A stretch of DNA of 64,000 nucleotides from Streptomyces anulatus (GTDB lineage: Bacteria; Actinomycetota; Actinomycetes; Streptomycetales; Streptomycetaceae). Below the pieces are notes generated by a model, which was given only the letters and a program-made list of their open reading frames with translations, was not told the origin of the DNA and did no database searches. The stretch lies in contig NZ_BMVK01000003.1 in assembly GCF_014650675.1 (NCBI RefSeq), positions 665,289 to 729,288 of the forward strand, written 5' to 3'. Position numbers and translations under genes: made by a program. Positions 18,884-29,400 of this stretch are shown here, in pieces. Position 1 is the first letter of the stretch; each line of letters starts with the position of its first letter.

Positions 18884-20410
18884 GTGCCCCGTGGTGATGG
18901 ACGACTCAACCACGACCTGCTCCCCGGAGAGAAAGGCCCCCAGGACGCTTGTGGCGTCTTCGGTGTCTGGGCTCCGGGTGAAGAGGTCGCCAAGCTCACC
19001 TATTTCGGACTGTATGCCCTGCAGCACCGCGGACAGGAATCCGCGGGCATCGCAGTGAGCAACGGGTCCCAGATCCTGGTCTTCAAGGACATGGGACTGG
19101 TCTCGCAGGTCTTCGACGAAACGTCTCTGGGTTCTCTCCAGGGCCATATCGCGGTCGGTCATGCCCGCTACTCCACCACCGGCGCCTCGGTGTGGGAGAA
19201 CGCGCAGCCGACGTTCCGTGCCACCGCGCACGGCTCGATCGCCCTCGGTCACAACGGGAACCTGGTCAACACCGCCCAGCTCGCGGAGATGGTCGCCGAC
19301 CTCCCGCGCAAGGACGGCCGCGCCACCCAGGTCGCCGCGACCAACGACACCGACCTGGTGACCGCGCTGCTCGCCGGGCAGCGCGACGAGAACGACAAGC
19401 CGCTCACCATCGAGGAAGCCGCCGCCAAGGTGCTCCCCGACGTCAAGGGCGCGTTCTCCCTCGTCTTCATGGACGAGCACACGCTCTACGCAGCCCGCGA
19501 CCCGCAGGGCATCCGCCCGCTGGTGCTCGGCCGGCTGGAGCGCGGCTGGGTGGTCGCCTCCGAGTCCGCCGCGCTCGACATCTGCGGCGCCAGCTATGTA
19601 CGCGAGATCGAGCCGGGTGAGCTCGTCGCCATCGACGAGAACGGTCTGCGCACCTCGCGCTTCGCGGAAGCGAAGCCCAAGGGCTGTGTCTTCGAGTACG
19701 TCTACCTGGCCCGTCCCGACACCGACATCGCCGGGCGCAACGTCTACCTCTCCCGGGTGGAGATGGGCCGCCGACTGGCCGCCGAGGCCCCCGTCGAGGC
19801 GGATCTCGTCATAGCGACCCCGGAATCCGGCACTCCCGCCGCGATCGGGTACGCGGAAGCCAGCGGCATCCCGTTCGGCGCCGGACTGGTGAAGAACGCC
19901 TACGTCGGCCGGACCTTCATCCAGCCCTCGCAGACCATCCGCCAGCTCGGTATCCGGCTCAAGCTGAATCCGCTGAAGGAAGTCATCAAGGGCAAGCGCC
20001 TGGTGGTCGTCGACGACTCGATCGTCCGGGGCAACACCCAGCGCGCCCTGGTCCGGATGCTCCGCGAGGCGGGCGCCGCCGAGATCCACATCCGGATCTC
20101 CTCGCCGCCGGTGAAGTGGCCCTGCTTCTTCGGGATCGACTTCGCGACCCGCGCCGAACTGATCGCCAACGGCATGACCGTCGACGAGATCTGCACCTCG
20201 ATGGGCGCCGACTCCCTCTCGTACATCTCGATCGACGCGATGATCGAGGCGACGACGATCGACAAGCCGAATCTCTGCCGCGCCTGCTTCGACGGCGAAT
20301 ACCCGATGGAGCTCCCGGACCCGGAGCTGCTCGGCAAGCAGCTGCTGGAGACCGAGCTGGCGGCGGGCCCGGCGGCGACCGCCGCGGCCGACGCGCTGCG
20401 CCGTCCGTGA
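18884..20410 (+). CDS. purF: Amidophosphoribosyltransferase
   Basis: 508 residues. It is the first committed enzyme of purine synthesis, making phosphoribosylamine from PRPP and glutamine. The N-terminal nucleophile C23 follows a propeptide that is normally removed (GPQDA|CGVFGV). The glutaminase domain shows YALQHRGQESAG, GHARYSTTG and GHNGNLVN. The PRTase motif VVVDDSIVRGNT lies near residue 370. Cysteines in GCVFEYVY, PCFFGIDF and CRACF match the B. subtilis-type enzyme that carries a 4Fe-4S cluster. purM follows 60 nt downstream. Confidence 0.97.
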   Translation: MPRGDGRLNHDLLPGEKGPQDACGVFGVWAPGEEVAKLTYFGLYALQHRGQESAGIAVSNGSQILVFKDMGLVSQVFDETSLGSLQGHIAVGHARYSTTGASVWENAQPTFRATAHGSIALGHNGNLVNTAQLAEMVADLPRKDGRATQVAATNDTDLVTALLAGQRDENDKPLTIEEAAAKVLPDVKGAFSLVFMDEHTLYAARDPQGIRPLVLGRLERGWVVASESAALDICGASYVREIEPGELVAIDENGLRTSRFAEAKPKGCVFEYVYLARPDTDIAGRNVYLSRVEMGRRLAAEAPVEADLVIATPESGTPAAIGYAEASGIPFGAGLVKNAYVGRTFIQPSQTIRQLGIRLKLNPLKEVIKGKRLVVVDDSIVRGNTQRALVRMLREAGAAEIHIRISSPPVKWPCFFGIDFATRAELIANGMTVDEICTSMGADSLSYISIDAMIEATTIDKPNLCRACFDGEYPMELPDPELLGKQLLETELAAGPAATAAADALRRP

Positions 20411-20470
20411 CCCGGACGCGCCGCCGCATCCCCCACCAGCCCCGTATCTCCACACGAAAGATCCCAGGCC

Positions 20471-21544
20471 ATGTCTGAGACAACAGGTGCTTCCTACGCG
20501 GCGGCCGGCGTCGACATCGAAGCCGGTGACCGTGCCGTCGAGCTGATGAAGGAGTGGGTGAAGAAGACGCAGCGCCCCGAGGTCGCGGGCCTCGGCGGCC
20601 TCGGCGGATTCGCCGGCCTCTTCGACGCCTCGGCGCTCAAGCGCTACGAGCGTCCGCTCCTGGCCTCCGCCACGGACGGCGTCGGCACCAAGGTGGACCT
20701 GGCGCGTCAGATGGGCGTGTACGACACCATCGGCCACGACCTCGTCGGCATGGTCGTGGACGACCTCGTCGTCTGCGGCGCCGAGCCGCTGTTCATGACC
20801 GACTACATCTGCGTCGGCAAGGTGCACCCCGAGCGTGTCGCGGCCATCGTGAAGGGCATCGCCGAAGGCTGTGTCCTGGCGGGCTGCTCCCTGGTCGGCG
20901 GCGAGACGGCCGAGCACCCGGGCCTCCTCGGCCCGGACGACTTCGACGTCGCCGGAGCCGGTACGGGCGTGGTCGAGGCCGACCGCCTGCTCGGCCCGGA
21001 CCGTATCCGCAAGGGTGACGCCGTCATCGCCATGGCGTCTTCCGGTCTTCACTCCAACGGGTACTCGCTCGTCCGCCACGTGGTCTTCGACCGGGCCGGC
21101 TGGTCCCTGGACCGCGAGGTCGAGGAGTTCGGCCGCACGCTCGGCGAGGAGCTCCTGGAGCCCACCCGGATCTACTCCCTGGACTGCCTGGCCCTCACCC
21201 GGACGACCGAGGTGCACGGCTTCAGCCACGTCACCGGCGGCGGCCTGGCGAACAACCTGGCCCGGGTCGTCCCGGACAGCCTGCACGCCACCGTGGACCG
21301 CTCCACGTGGACGCCCGGCGCGGTCTTCGACCTGGTCGGCAGGGCCGGTCAGGTCGAGCGGCTGGAGCTGGAGAAGACGCTCAACATGGGTGTCGGCATG
21401 ATCGCGATCGTCCCGGCCGACTCGGTGGACGCCGCGCTCACGACGCTGGCCGACCGCGGGGTCGACTCCTGGGTCGCCGGTGAAATCACCGACCGCGGTG
21501 AGCACACCACGGGCGCCGAGCTGACCGGCGACTACGCCCGATAG
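20471..21544 (+). CDS. purM: Phosphoribosylformylglycinamidine cyclo-ligase (AIR synthetase)
   Basis: 357 residues. It converts FGAM to AIR with ATP. Motifs are the N-terminal YAAAGVDIEAGDRAVELMK, the ATP loop GLGGFAGLFD, SATDGVGTKVDLA, the catalytic block VVDDLVVCGAEPLFMTDYICVGK, GGETAEHPG and SSGLHSNGYSLVR. It lies 60 nt after purF and is probably co-transcribed. It ends at a hairpin shared with the convergent DUF3073 gene. Confidence 0.97.
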   Translation: MSETTGASYAAAGVDIEAGDRAVELMKEWVKKTQRPEVAGLGGLGGFAGLFDASALKRYERPLLASATDGVGTKVDLARQMGVYDTIGHDLVGMVVDDLVVCGAEPLFMTDYICVGKVHPERVAAIVKGIAEGCVLAGCSLVGGETAEHPGLLGPDDFDVAGAGTGVVEADRLLGPDRIRKGDAVIAMASSGLHSNGYSLVRHVVFDRAGWSLDREVEEFGRTLGEELLEPTRIYSLDCLALTRTTEVHGFSHVTGGGLANNLARVVPDSLHATVDRSTWTPGAVFDLVGRAGQVERLELEKTLNMGVGMIAIVPADSVDAALTTLADRGVDSWVAGEITDRGEHTTGAELTGDYAR

Positions 21545-21641
21545 TCACCGTCGCGCCGTGGTGCGCCGGGCAGCCCGCCCGCCGCACCACGGCATCACGG
21601 GACCGCACGACACCACGGGAAGCCTGGACCGGGACACACAG

Positions 21642-21672
21642 AACCCGGCCCGGGGCTGGCCCGGACCGGGTT
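21642..21672. terminator. Hairpin between convergent purM and the DUF3073 gene
   Basis: AACCCGG (21642-21648) pairs with CCGGGTT (21666-21672) around a GC-rich inner loop that can pair further. Confidence 0.6.
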
Positions 21673-21689
21673 GATGTGTCAGCGCGAGG

Positions 21690-21947
21690 TCAAGCGCCGC
21701 GGCGCTGTGACGACGGACCGGACTGATCGTCCTGATCCTCGTCATCGTCCTGGTTGTAGCGATCCGCGTACTGTGCGTACGGGTCATCTTCCTCGTCGTC
21801 GTCCTCGAACGGCTCTGCGTTCGGTGGCTGACTCGAAGGCGATGCGCCCAGCTCATTGGCCAGACGCGACAGGTCAGTCCCGCCGCTGCTGTACTTCAGC
21901 TGGCGGGCGACCTTGGTCTGCTTGGCCTTTGCCCGGCCGCGCCCCAT
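21690..21947 (-). CDS. DUF3073 family protein
   Basis: 85 residues from the ATG at 21947, with AGGGGG upstream. The basic N-terminus MGRGRAKAKQTKVARQLKYSS and the block GTDLSRLANELG are the family signature. The C-terminal half is strongly acidic and Asp-rich (FEDDDEEDDPYAQYADRYNQDDDEDQDD) and is probably disordered. The family is actinobacterial and of unknown function. The charge split (basic head, acidic tail) suggests nucleic-acid or protein binding, which is only inference. It lies between purM and vdh. Confidence 0.9.
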   Translation of the reverse strand: MGRGRAKAKQTKVARQLKYSSGGTDLSRLANELGASPSSQPPNAEPFEDDDEEDDPYAQYADRYNQDDDEDQDDQSGPSSQRRGA

Positions 21948-22170
21948 GGCTCGACCCCCTCGGTGACGGGGCTCGACGGCCCCAGAGTCTTGACACGCGT
22001 TCATGTTTCGGGACGGACTCTCGACAGAGAGACCGTGCCCGTAGAGCTTTAACGGTACCTGCTTCCGTGGCCATACGGTACGCCGCCCGCATTTCGGTCC
22101 CGGAACAGGGCCAGCGAGGAGCCCCGTCCTCCCTGGTCAACTGCGATTTTAACCTCTTGTGGAGGTACGA

Positions 22171-22210
22171 CCCGCCGACCGGGGTGAGTCTTGTCTCGTC
22201 GGCCGGCGGG
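22171..22210 (-). terminator. Possible terminator after vdh
   Basis: CCCGCCG (22171-22177) pairs with CGGCGGG (22204-22210), 17 nt past the vdh stop on the - strand. The loop is long and alternative foldings are possible. Confidence 0.4.
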
Positions 22211-22227
22211 CCGCTGGGGCCGCCCGG

Positions 22228-23310
22228 TCAGTGGGCGCGCGCCTCCGCCATCCGCTGTTCGGCGAGCCGGTCGGCCGCCGCGGCCGGCGGAATCCCGTCC
22301 GCCTTCGCACGTGCGAATATTTCCAGCGTGGTGTCGAAGATCTTCGTCGCCTTCGCCTTGCACCGGTCGAAGTCGAACCCGTGCAGCTCGTCGGCCACCT
22401 GGATCACGCCACCGGCGTTGACCACGTAGTCGGGCGCATAGAGAACCGACCGGTCGGCCAGGTCCTTCTCCACGCCCGGGTGCGCCAGCTGGTTGTTGGC
22501 CGCGCCGCACACCACCTTCGCGGTGAGCACCGGCACGGTGTCGTCGTTCAGCGCGCCGCCGAGCGCGCACGGCGCGTAGACGTCCAGGCCCTCGGTGCGG
22601 ATCAGCGCGTCGGTGTCCGCCGCCACGGTGACCTCGGGGTGCAGATCGGTGATCCGGCGCAGCGATTCCTCGCGGACGTCGGTGATCACGACCTCGGCCC
22701 CGTCGGAGATCAGGTGCTCGACGAGGTGGTGGCCCACCTTGCCGACCCCGGCGACGCCGACCTTGCGGCCGCGCAGCGTCGGGTCGCCCCACAGGTGCTG
22801 GGCCGAGGCCCGCATGCCCTGGAAGACGCCGAACGCGGTGAGCACCGAGGAGTCGCCCGCGCCGCCGTTCTCGGGGGAGCGGCCGGTGGTCCAGCGGCAC
22901 TCCCGGGCGACGACGTCCATGTCGGCGACATAGGTGCCGACGTCGCAGGCCGTCACGTAGCGGCCGCCGAGCGAGGCGACGAACCGGCCGTAGGCGAGGA
23001 GGAGTTCCTCGCTCTTGATCTTCTCCGGGTCGCCGATGATGACGGCCTTGCCGCCACCGTGGTCGAGGCCGGCCAGGGCGTTCTTGTACGACATCCCGCG
23101 CGACAGGTTCAGCGCGTCGGCGACGGCGTCCGCCTCGGTGGCGTACGGGTAGAAGCGGGTGCCGCCGAGGGCCGGGCCCAGGGCGGTGGAGTGGAGGGCG
23201 ATGACGGCCTTGAGGCCGGTGGCACGGTCCTGACAGATCACTACTTGCTCGTGACCTCCCTGATCCGAGTGGAACAGGGTGTGCAGGACGCCGTTAGTCA
23301 CATCGGTCAC
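22228..23310 (-). CDS. vdh: Branched-chain amino acid (valine/leucine) dehydrogenase
   Basis: 360 residues from the GTG at 23310, chosen for its TTGGGAG ribosome binding site and because the family starts near VLHTLFHSD. It is a Glu/Leu/Phe/Val dehydrogenase. The glycine-rich catalytic block [24 protein letters not shown] carries the substrate Lys residues. The [12 protein letters not shown] segment, the Rossmann motif [13 protein letters not shown] and the terminal [11 protein letters not shown] are intact. It deaminates valine, leucine or isoleucine with NAD+. In Streptomyces this feeds precursors of polyketides and branched fatty acids. Valine preference is inferred from genus context and not from any residue I can verify. 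Confidence 0.93.
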   Translation of the reverse strand: MTDVTNGVLHTLFHSDQGGHEQVVICQDRATGLKAVIALHSTALGPALGGTRFYPYATEADAVADALNLSRGMSYKNALAGLDHGGGKAVIIGDPEKIKSEELLLAYGRFVASLGGRYVTACDVGTYVADMDVVARECRWTTGRSPENGGAGDSSVLTAFGVFQGMRASAQHLWGDPTLRGRKVGVAGVGKVGHHLVEHLISDGAEVVITDVREESLRRITDLHPEVTVAADTDALIRTEGLDVYAPCALGGALNDDTVPVLTAKVVCGAANNQLAHPGVEKDLADRSVLYAPDYVVNAGGVIQVADELHGFDFDRCKAKATKIFDTTLEIFARAKADGIPPAAAADRLAEQRMAEARAH

Positions 23311-23367
23311 TGTGGTGACTCCCAAGTACGAAGCGGCGGAGGCCCTCCTGGGGGTGGGGAGGGCCCC

Positions 23368-23390
23368 GGACCGACCGGCACGGTCGGTCC
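23368..23390. repeat. Perfect inverted repeat between divergent genes
   Basis: GGACCGACC (23368-23376) and GGTCGGTCC (23382-23390) with a 5-nt spacer, between vdh (-) and the 23485 gene (+). It could be an operator or a hairpin in the vdh leader. Confidence 0.6.
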
Positions 23391-23484
23391 GATGGGCAAG
23401 AGCGTAAGTCCTCCGGCGGCGCGGATCCGCCCCCGTGCGGAGGATCACCCCCTGGGGGTGTACCGCCGTGACACGATGCGCTGC

Positions 23485-24330
23485 ATGTCGGTGGTGTCTT
23501 CGGTGCTCGTCCCTTACACGTCCTACCTCCGGGTCTACGAGCCGCTCGCCGCATTCGCCGAGCCCGAGCGGAGCCACTGGGCGCGCTACGCGCAGCGCGA
23601 GGACCTTCCCACGGCCCAGGACGAACTGCGTCGCTCGCTGGCCGACTTGGCGTCGACGCCGCCGGTCGGGGTGCCCGTGCACGAGAGCGGCGACGCGTTC
23701 GTGGCGGAGCTGGACGAGGTGGTGTGCGTCTGCCCGTGGCGGACCAGGCTGAGGGGCTGGCTGGCCCTGGAGGAACTGGAGGGCATGTTTCCGGCCAACG
23801 TGCTCGACGTCGTGCTGCCCGCGGTGGTGCGCGGCCAGGCAGCGGCGGACCACGAGCGCTGGCAGCGGCTCCACCCGGACGCGAGGCCCTGGATCCGCAC
23901 GACGGTGTGGCAGGTTCCGGTGCGCTGGTTCGTCCTCTTCCGTGACGAGGAGCGGGAGTACACGGCGGCGGACGGCGAGGGGGCGGGGCCCGTTCTGCGC
24001 TACCGCACCCCGATGGTCGAGGCTCGCCGCCGGCTGGCGCGGGCGCTGCGGACGCTGCGCGAGAACGTTCCCGAGGGCCCGCTGACCGAGGGCCTGGTGG
24101 ACGTGGGGCGCTGGTTGGAGGAGTTCCATCCGCGCTCCCTGGTCGAGCTGGACTACGGGGGCCTCGTGCACGCGTTGCCGGCGGAGCGGCTCGCCGGGGA
24201 CCGGTCGGCGGCGGATGTGGCGGAGGGGCTCGCCGCGCTGCGGGACGGCGACAGCGAGGGCGCGGGGGAGGCGTACGCGCGGCTCGCGGAGCGCTGGCGG
24301 GCGGTCCGGGACCTCCAGTTCACCAATTGA
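23485..24330 (+). CDS. Conserved hypothetical protein
   Basis: 281 residues from the ATG at 23485. An in-frame ATG at 23476 is also possible. CACGAT about 7 nt before 23485 would suit a leaderless transcript. The N-terminus reads [24 protein letters not shown]. The protein is soluble and mixed alpha/beta, with W-rich segments ([12 protein letters not shown]) and a terminal helical region ([25 protein letters not shown]). I recognise no catalytic motif. Its place between vdh and bldC matches a conserved Streptomyces gene of unknown function. Confidence 0.8.
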   Translation: MSVVSSVLVPYTSYLRVYEPLAAFAEPERSHWARYAQREDLPTAQDELRRSLADLASTPPVGVPVHESGDAFVAELDEVVCVCPWRTRLRGWLALEELEGMFPANVLDVVLPAVVRGQAAADHERWQRLHPDARPWIRTTVWQVPVRWFVLFRDEEREYTAADGEGAGPVLRYRTPMVEARRRLARALRTLRENVPEGPLTEGLVDVGRWLEEFHPRSLVELDYGGLVHALPAERLAGDRSAADVAEGLAALRDGDSEGAGEAYARLAERWRAVRDLQFTN

Positions 24331-25008
24331 CGTGAAAAGGCCCACAGTGGCATCAAGGTGACGGAACCGGGGCATCCTTCATCCAGGACGGCCGAGGGGC
24401 CGGCGGACGGGCCGCGAGGCCGGACCGTACGGAAGGAGGAGGAAGCCGGGTCGCTTCGACGGAGGGCGACGAAGAGGGGCTCGACAAACAGTTGACGGGC
24501 CGTGAACCTGCGTCCTGTGTGGCGCGTGTGATGTGCGAGGCGGAAGCGTACTCCGCTGGGCCTAGGACCTACGTCCTGAACCGGGCCTTTGCCTCAAGCG
24601 TGATGGACAGCACTAACGGGGCCCTTGCGCCTATCCCTACCCCTCATGCCAAAATAGGACAAGGAGTCCGGGGAGGGCTCCTTCTGTCCAAGTAAGGGCA
24701 GGATGCTCGACATTGCACTCTATGGGGGGTCTGAACGACTCCTGTTCGCTCTGTGACTGATCGTTACTGGGGTGTGACTGTCCGCTATGGCATGGTCCAT
24801 CGGCTTCCGTCGCTGATGAACACCTGGGAGGGCAATTCCATCGGTTTGGCCGACGTGGCTGGACGGATGGTGTAGTTGTAGTGCCGAGGACAAGCCGTTC
24901 GTCCTATAACCGACTCGGCCCGCGTCCGCCATTTCGGGCAACGCGGGTCAAGGTGCAGAATTTAGAGGAAAGAACCGAGAAGGTTCGGTTCTCCCGAGGA
25001 GGCCGCTC
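24331..25008. other. Long bldC upstream region
   Basis: About 680 bp without a convincing gene; a 67-codon ORF at 24492-24695 lacks coding signals. It holds a terminator-like hairpin (24661-24683), a relatively AT-rich segment with repeated GTGACTG (about 24752-24780), and TATAAC at 24905-24910 as a candidate -10 for bldC, about 100 nt before its start. A long regulatory region suits a developmental regulator. Confidence 0.5.
24661..24683 (+). terminator. Terminator-like hairpin upstream of bldC
   Basis: AAGGAGTCC (24661-24669) pairs with GGGCTCCTT (24675-24683) with one G-U pair and a 5-nt loop, followed by CTGTCC. It could end the 23485 transcript or insulate bldC. Confidence 0.5.
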
Positions 25009-25215
25009 ATGACCGCTCGCACCCCTGATGCCGAGCCGCTGCTGACCCCGGCTGAGGTTGCCACGATGTTCCGCGTGGACCCGAAGACGGTCACCCGTTG
25101 GGCCAAGGCTGGCAAGCTCACGTCCATCCGCACGCTCGGTGGACATCGCCGGTACCGCGAGGCTGAGGTCCGCGCACTGCTTGCGGGTATTCCGCAGCAG
25201 CGCAGCGAGGCCTGA
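25009..25215 (+). CDS. bldC: Developmental regulator BldC (MerR-like DNA-binding protein)
   Basis: 68 residues, matching BldC over its whole length: LLTPAEVATMFRVDPKTVTRWAKAGKLTSIRTLGGHRRYREAEVRALL. It is a stand-alone MerR-type winged helix without dimerisation or effector domains. Known BldC binds head-to-tail on direct repeats and delays entry into sporulation. The ATG is preceded by GAGGAGG. It is transcribed alone and ends at a perfect intrinsic terminator. Confidence 0.97.
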   Translation: MTARTPDAEPLLTPAEVATMFRVDPKTVTRWAKAGKLTSIRTLGGHRRYREAEVRALLAGIPQQRSEA

Positions 25216-25366
25216 CACACCCCTGCCTCGCAGCAATACAGCAGCACAGCATCACAATCCGGGCAGCTGCAAGGTCCCCCAACCCCAGCCGCCCACCCAT
25301 AGCTCCACTCGACGGACGCCTGCCCCAACGGGCGTCATACCTGTGTTCCACGGGTGTCGTCGTATC

Positions 25367-25406
25367 GATCGCGCTGGACTCCGCCGGGTCCAGCGCGATC
25401 TTTTTT
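25367..25406 (+). terminator. Intrinsic terminator with T tract
   Basis: A 13-bp perfect stem GATCGCGCTGGAC (25367-25379 with 25388-25400) followed by six T residues. This is the clearest factor-independent terminator in the window. It ends the bldC transcript about 150 nt after its stop. Confidence 0.95.
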
Positions 25407-25752
25407 GTGCCCTGCGCGGCCTCCCGGGCCCGCTCCCGGCCCTCGGGGACGGGTCGACCCAGAACCGGGCGGTCGGTTGGCTTCAGGTGGCCGACAGCGG
25501 CGTTCGTGGGTCTGTGAGCGGGTCTGTGCGGGAGTGTGGGTGAGCGTCCCGGACGCGGTGGGACAGCCCCGGACGGAACGGTCCTCGCGAGCCCGCCGCC
25601 CTCGTGCAATTGCACATATTAAATTCACCAGTTGTAGGGGAGGCGTAAAATCCCCCGGTCTGAAAACTCGTTCGGTGACTACCGTCACACCACTTGATGC
25701 TTGCCAACTTCGAGCCTGCCACTGCCCGGACGCGGAAGCATCCGGCCGATGG
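25407..25752. other. Gap between the bldC terminator and the DUF6274 gene
   Basis: About 345 bp. It includes a locally AT-rich patch (about 25605-25660, ATTGCACATATTAAATTCACC) that could hold a promoter or protein-binding site. I find no supported ORF or RNA gene. Confidence 0.4.
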
Positions 25753-26043
25753 TCATGTCGTGGAGGGTCTTTCGGTCCCGGTCCCGGTCCCGGTCCCGGT
25801 CCCGGTCCCGGCCTCTTCCTCGTCCGGCCGTCCGGTGGAGCCCTGACGCGGGGCGGCGCCCTGCGGGGCCTCGGAGGGGCCCCCGGGCGCTCCCTGCTCC
25901 CCGTCGCCCCCGGGCTCCATGGCGAGGCGCAGGAGGCGATGGCAGACCGCGCAGTGCCGGGTGAGGTGGCGATAGGCCGAAGCGGCCGCCAGATGGGCGC
26001 GCAGCAGCGCGCGGGTCTCATGTCGTGCTGTGGGCGCGGACAT
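25753..26043 (-). CDS. DUF6274-like small protein with a Gly-Thr repeat tail
   Basis: 96 residues from the ATG at 26043, with GGGAGG upstream; a GTG at 26052 is possible. The N-terminal half MSAPTARHETRALLRAHLAAASAYRHLTRHCAVCHRLLRLAM is helical and ends in an HCxxCH cluster that may bind zinc or heme. It resembles Streptomyces DUF6274 proteins. The C-terminus is low complexity and contains six Gly-Thr dipeptides encoded by a GGTCCC-type hexanucleotide repeat. The function is unknown. The tail length probably varies between strains. Confidence 0.7.
   Translation of the reverse strand: MSAPTARHETRALLRAHLAAASAYRHLTRHCAVCHRLLRLAMEPGGDGEQGAPGGPSEAPQGAAPRQGSTGRPDEEEAGTGTGTGTGTGTERPSTT
25774..25809 (+). 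repeat. Hexanucleotide microsatellite (GGTCCC)x6
   Basis: Six perfect tandem copies of GGTCCC lie inside the 3' end of the DUF6274-like gene. Slippage would change the number of Gly-Thr units without shifting the frame. Confidence 0.95.
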
Positions 26044-26165
26044 ACGAGCCACCTCCCGGTGGGCCCGGCCGTCCCCCGCCGTGTGAAGCGCCGAGGAACG
26101 CCGAGAAGCAGGGCCAGCCTCTGCTTCTACGAGGTACCCGTGGCGCCCGTCGGCGTCAAGACGCG

Positions 26166-26198
26166 AGAAAGCCCGGATCGAAACGATCCGGGCTTTCT
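26166..26198 (-). terminator. Terminator of tRNA-Asp
   Basis: A perfect 15-bp stem (26166-26180 with 26184-26198), a 3-nt loop and a TTTCT-type end, 7 nt past the tRNA 3' end on the - strand. Confidence 0.9.
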
Positions 26199-26205
26199 TC
26201 TACTG

Positions 26206-26280
26206 CGGTCCTGACGGGATTTGAACCCGCGGCCTCCACCTTGACAGGGTGGCGAGCACTCCAAACTGCTCCACAGGACC
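26206..26280 (-). tRNA. tRNA-Asp (GTC)
   Basis: Acceptor GGTCCTG/CAGGACC with discriminator G, anticodon loop CTGTCAA (anticodon GTC) and T-loop TTCAAAT. Its sequence is identical to the second tRNA-Asp at 32861-32935. Confidence 0.96.
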
Positions 26281-26408
26281 AGGTTTTCGCCGCTTGCCTT
26301 GCGGCTTGCTGCGAAACCAGACTGTACAGGAGGTGGGAGGCCCAGGTCGACTTCACTCCTGGTGGTGACTCCGTCACCGCCCCGCCGCCCCCTCGCGGGC
26401 CCCCGGTG

Positions 26409-29400
26409 TCAGGGCGCGAGGGCGTCGATCGCCTTCACGATCCGCTTGTCCGAGACGGGGAACGCGGTGCCCAGCGCGTGGGCGAAATAGCTGACCCGCA
26501 GCTCCTCGATCATCCAGCGGACGTCCAACACCTCCTGCGGCACCGGCCGGCCCTGCGGAAGCTGTTCGAGCAGCCAGGCGTACTCGTCCTGCATCTCGTG
26601 GACCTTCGCCATCCGCGTGGTGTCCCGCTGCACGGCCGTGGGCATCTGCTGGAGCCGCCGGTCGGCCGCCACGAGGTAGCGCATCAGGTCCGGCAGCCGG
26701 CGCAGTCCGGTGGCCGTAACGAAACCGGGCGGTACGAGACGGGCCAGCTGATCCCGTACGTCCGTGACGTTGGCCACCAGCGTCAGGCTGTTCGTCGACT
26801 TCAGCCGGCGCTCGCAGGCCTGCCACGCGGCCAGGATCTGCTGCACCTGGTCGATCGTGCGGACGGTCAGGTCCACCAGATCGGCGCGCACCTTGTCGTA
26901 CAGCGTCCGGAACGCCTTCTCGTCCCACGCCGGTCCGCCGTGCGCGGCGATCAGCCGGTCGGCGGCGGCGGTGGCGCAGTCCTCGAAGAGCGCCTGGACC
27001 GAACCGTGCGGATTGCGGGACAGGGCCAGCTTCTGCTGGTTGGAGAGCCGGTCCGAGGCGAACTTCGCCGGGTGCACCGGGATGTTCAGCATGATCAGCC
27101 GCCGGGTGCCGCGCCACATCGCCTGCTGCTGCTCGGCCTCGGTGTCGAAGAGGCGTACGGCCACGGTGTCGCCCTGGTCGACGAGGGCCGGATACGCCTT
27201 GACCGGCTGCCCGGCACGACGCGTCTCGAAGACCTTGTTCAGCGTGCCGATCGTCCAGTCGGTGAGCCCGGACCGCTCGATGGACTCGCCGGACGGCCCC
27301 GCGGTCGCCGCGGCCGCCTTGGAGAGCGCCTGCCGGGCCTTCGGCCGCAGCTGGAGCTTCAGCGCCTCCAGATCCTTGTCCTCGGCGACCTTCCGCCGCC
27401 GCTCGTCGACGATCCGGAACGTGATCTTCAGATGGTCCGGGACCCGGGAGAGGTCGAAGTCGTCGGCCGTGACCGGCACGCCGACCATCCGCTGGAGCTC
27501 CCGCGCCAGGGTGAGCGGCAGCGGCTCCTGGAGCGGGACCGCACGGTCGAGGAACTTGTCGGCGTAGTTCGGCGCGGGGACGTAGTGCCGGCGGATCGGC
27601 TTCGGCAGCGAGCGGATCAGCTCGGTGACGACCTCCTCGCGCAGCCCCGGGATCTGCCAGTCGAAGCCCTCGGACGTGACCTGGTTCAGCACCTGGAGCG
27701 GTACGTGGACGGTCACACCGTCCGCGTCCGCGCCGGGCTCGAACTGGTACGTCACCTTGAACTTGAGCTTCCCCTGCCGCCAGGAGTCCGGGTAGTCGTC
27801 CTTGGTGACGGCCCCGGCCTTCTCGTTGATGAGCATGGAGCGCTCGAAGTCGAGGGCGTCCGGCTCCTCGCGCTTCTTGTTCTTCCACCAGGAGTCGAAG
27901 TGCGCCCCGGACACGATGTGCTCGGGAATCCGCTGGTCGTAGAAGTCGAACAGCGTCTCGTCGTCCACGAGGATGTCGCGGCGGCGGGCACGGTGCTCCA
28001 ACTCCTCGACCTCGCCGAGGAGTTTGCGATTGTCATGGAAGAACTGGTGGTGGGTGCGCCAGTCGCCCTCGACCAGGGCGTTGCGGATGAACAGATCCCG
28101 CGAGGCCTCCTGGTCGATACGACCGAAATTGACCTTGCGCTGAGCGATGATCGGCACCCCGTAGAGGGTGACCCGTTCGAACGCCATCACCGCGGCCTGG
28201 TCCTTCTCCCAGTGCGGTTCGCTGTAGGTGCGCTTCAGCAGATGCCCGGCGAGGGGCTCGATCCATTCGGGCTCGACCTTGGCGTTGACCCGTGCCCACA
28301 GCCGGGAGGTCTCCACCAGCTCCGCCGACATCACGAACCGGGGCTGCTTCTTGAACAGCGCCGACCCGGGGAAGATCGCGAACTTGGCGCTGCGCGCGCC
28401 CATGTACTCGTTCTTCTCGGTGTCCTTCAGCCCGATGTGCGACAGCAGCCCGGCCAGCAGCGAGGTGTGCACCGCCTGCTCGGGGATGGACGCCTCCGCC
28501 TTGGGCTCCTCGACGGTGATGCCCATCTGCTTGGCGACCGTACGCAGCTGCGCGTAGATGTCCTGCCATTCGCGGATGCGCAGGAAGTTCAGATACTCCT
28601 GCTTGCACATCCGGCGGAACGAGGACGAGCCGCGCTCCTTCTGCTGCTCCCGGACGTAGGCCCAGAGGTTCAGATACGCCAGGAAGTCGGACGTCTCGTC
28701 CTTGAACCGGGCGTGGTTCTGGTCGGCCTGGGTCTGCTTCTCCGCGGGCCGCTCGCGCGGGTCCTGGATGGAGAGCGCGGCGGCGATGACCATGACCTCG
28801 CGGGCGCAGCCGTTCTTGTCGGCCTCGATGACCATGCGGGCCAGCCGCGGGTCGACGGGCAGCTGGGAGAGCTTGCGGCCGAGCGGGGTGAGCCGCTTCT
28901 TCGGATCCTTCTCGGCGGGGTCGAGGGCGCCCAGCTCCTGGAGGAGCTGCACGCCGTCGCGGATGTTGCGGTGGTCCGGCGGGTCGATGAAGGGGAACTT
29001 CTCGATGTCGCCGAGCCCGGCGGCGGTCATCTGGAGGATGACGGAGGCCAGGTTGGTGCGCAGGATCTCCGGGTCGGTGAACTCCGGCCGGGTGACGAAG
29101 TCGTCCTCGGAGTACAGCCGGATGCAGATGCCGTCCGACGTACGGCCGCAGCGGCCCTTGCGCTGGTTGGCGCTGGCCTGGGAGATCCGCTCGATCGGCA
29201 GCCGCTGGACCTTGGTGCGGTGGCTGTAGCGGGAGATGCGGGCGTTGCCCGGGTCGATCACGTACTTGATGCCGGGGACCGTCAGCGAGGTCTCGGCGAC
29301 GTTGGTCGCCAGCACGATGCGGCGTCCGGTGTGGCGCTGGAACACGCGGTGCTGCTCGGCGTGGGAGAGGCGCGCGTAGAGGGGGAGCACCTCGGTGTGC

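Noticed and set aside
18746..21505. A 919-codon frame on the - strand opposite purF and purM
   Set aside because: A shadow frame caused by high third-position GC. purF and purM have all catalytic motifs on the + strand.
24492..24695. 67-codon ORF upstream of bldC
   Set aside because: No ribosome binding site, an unusual codon pattern for the genome and no recognisable family.
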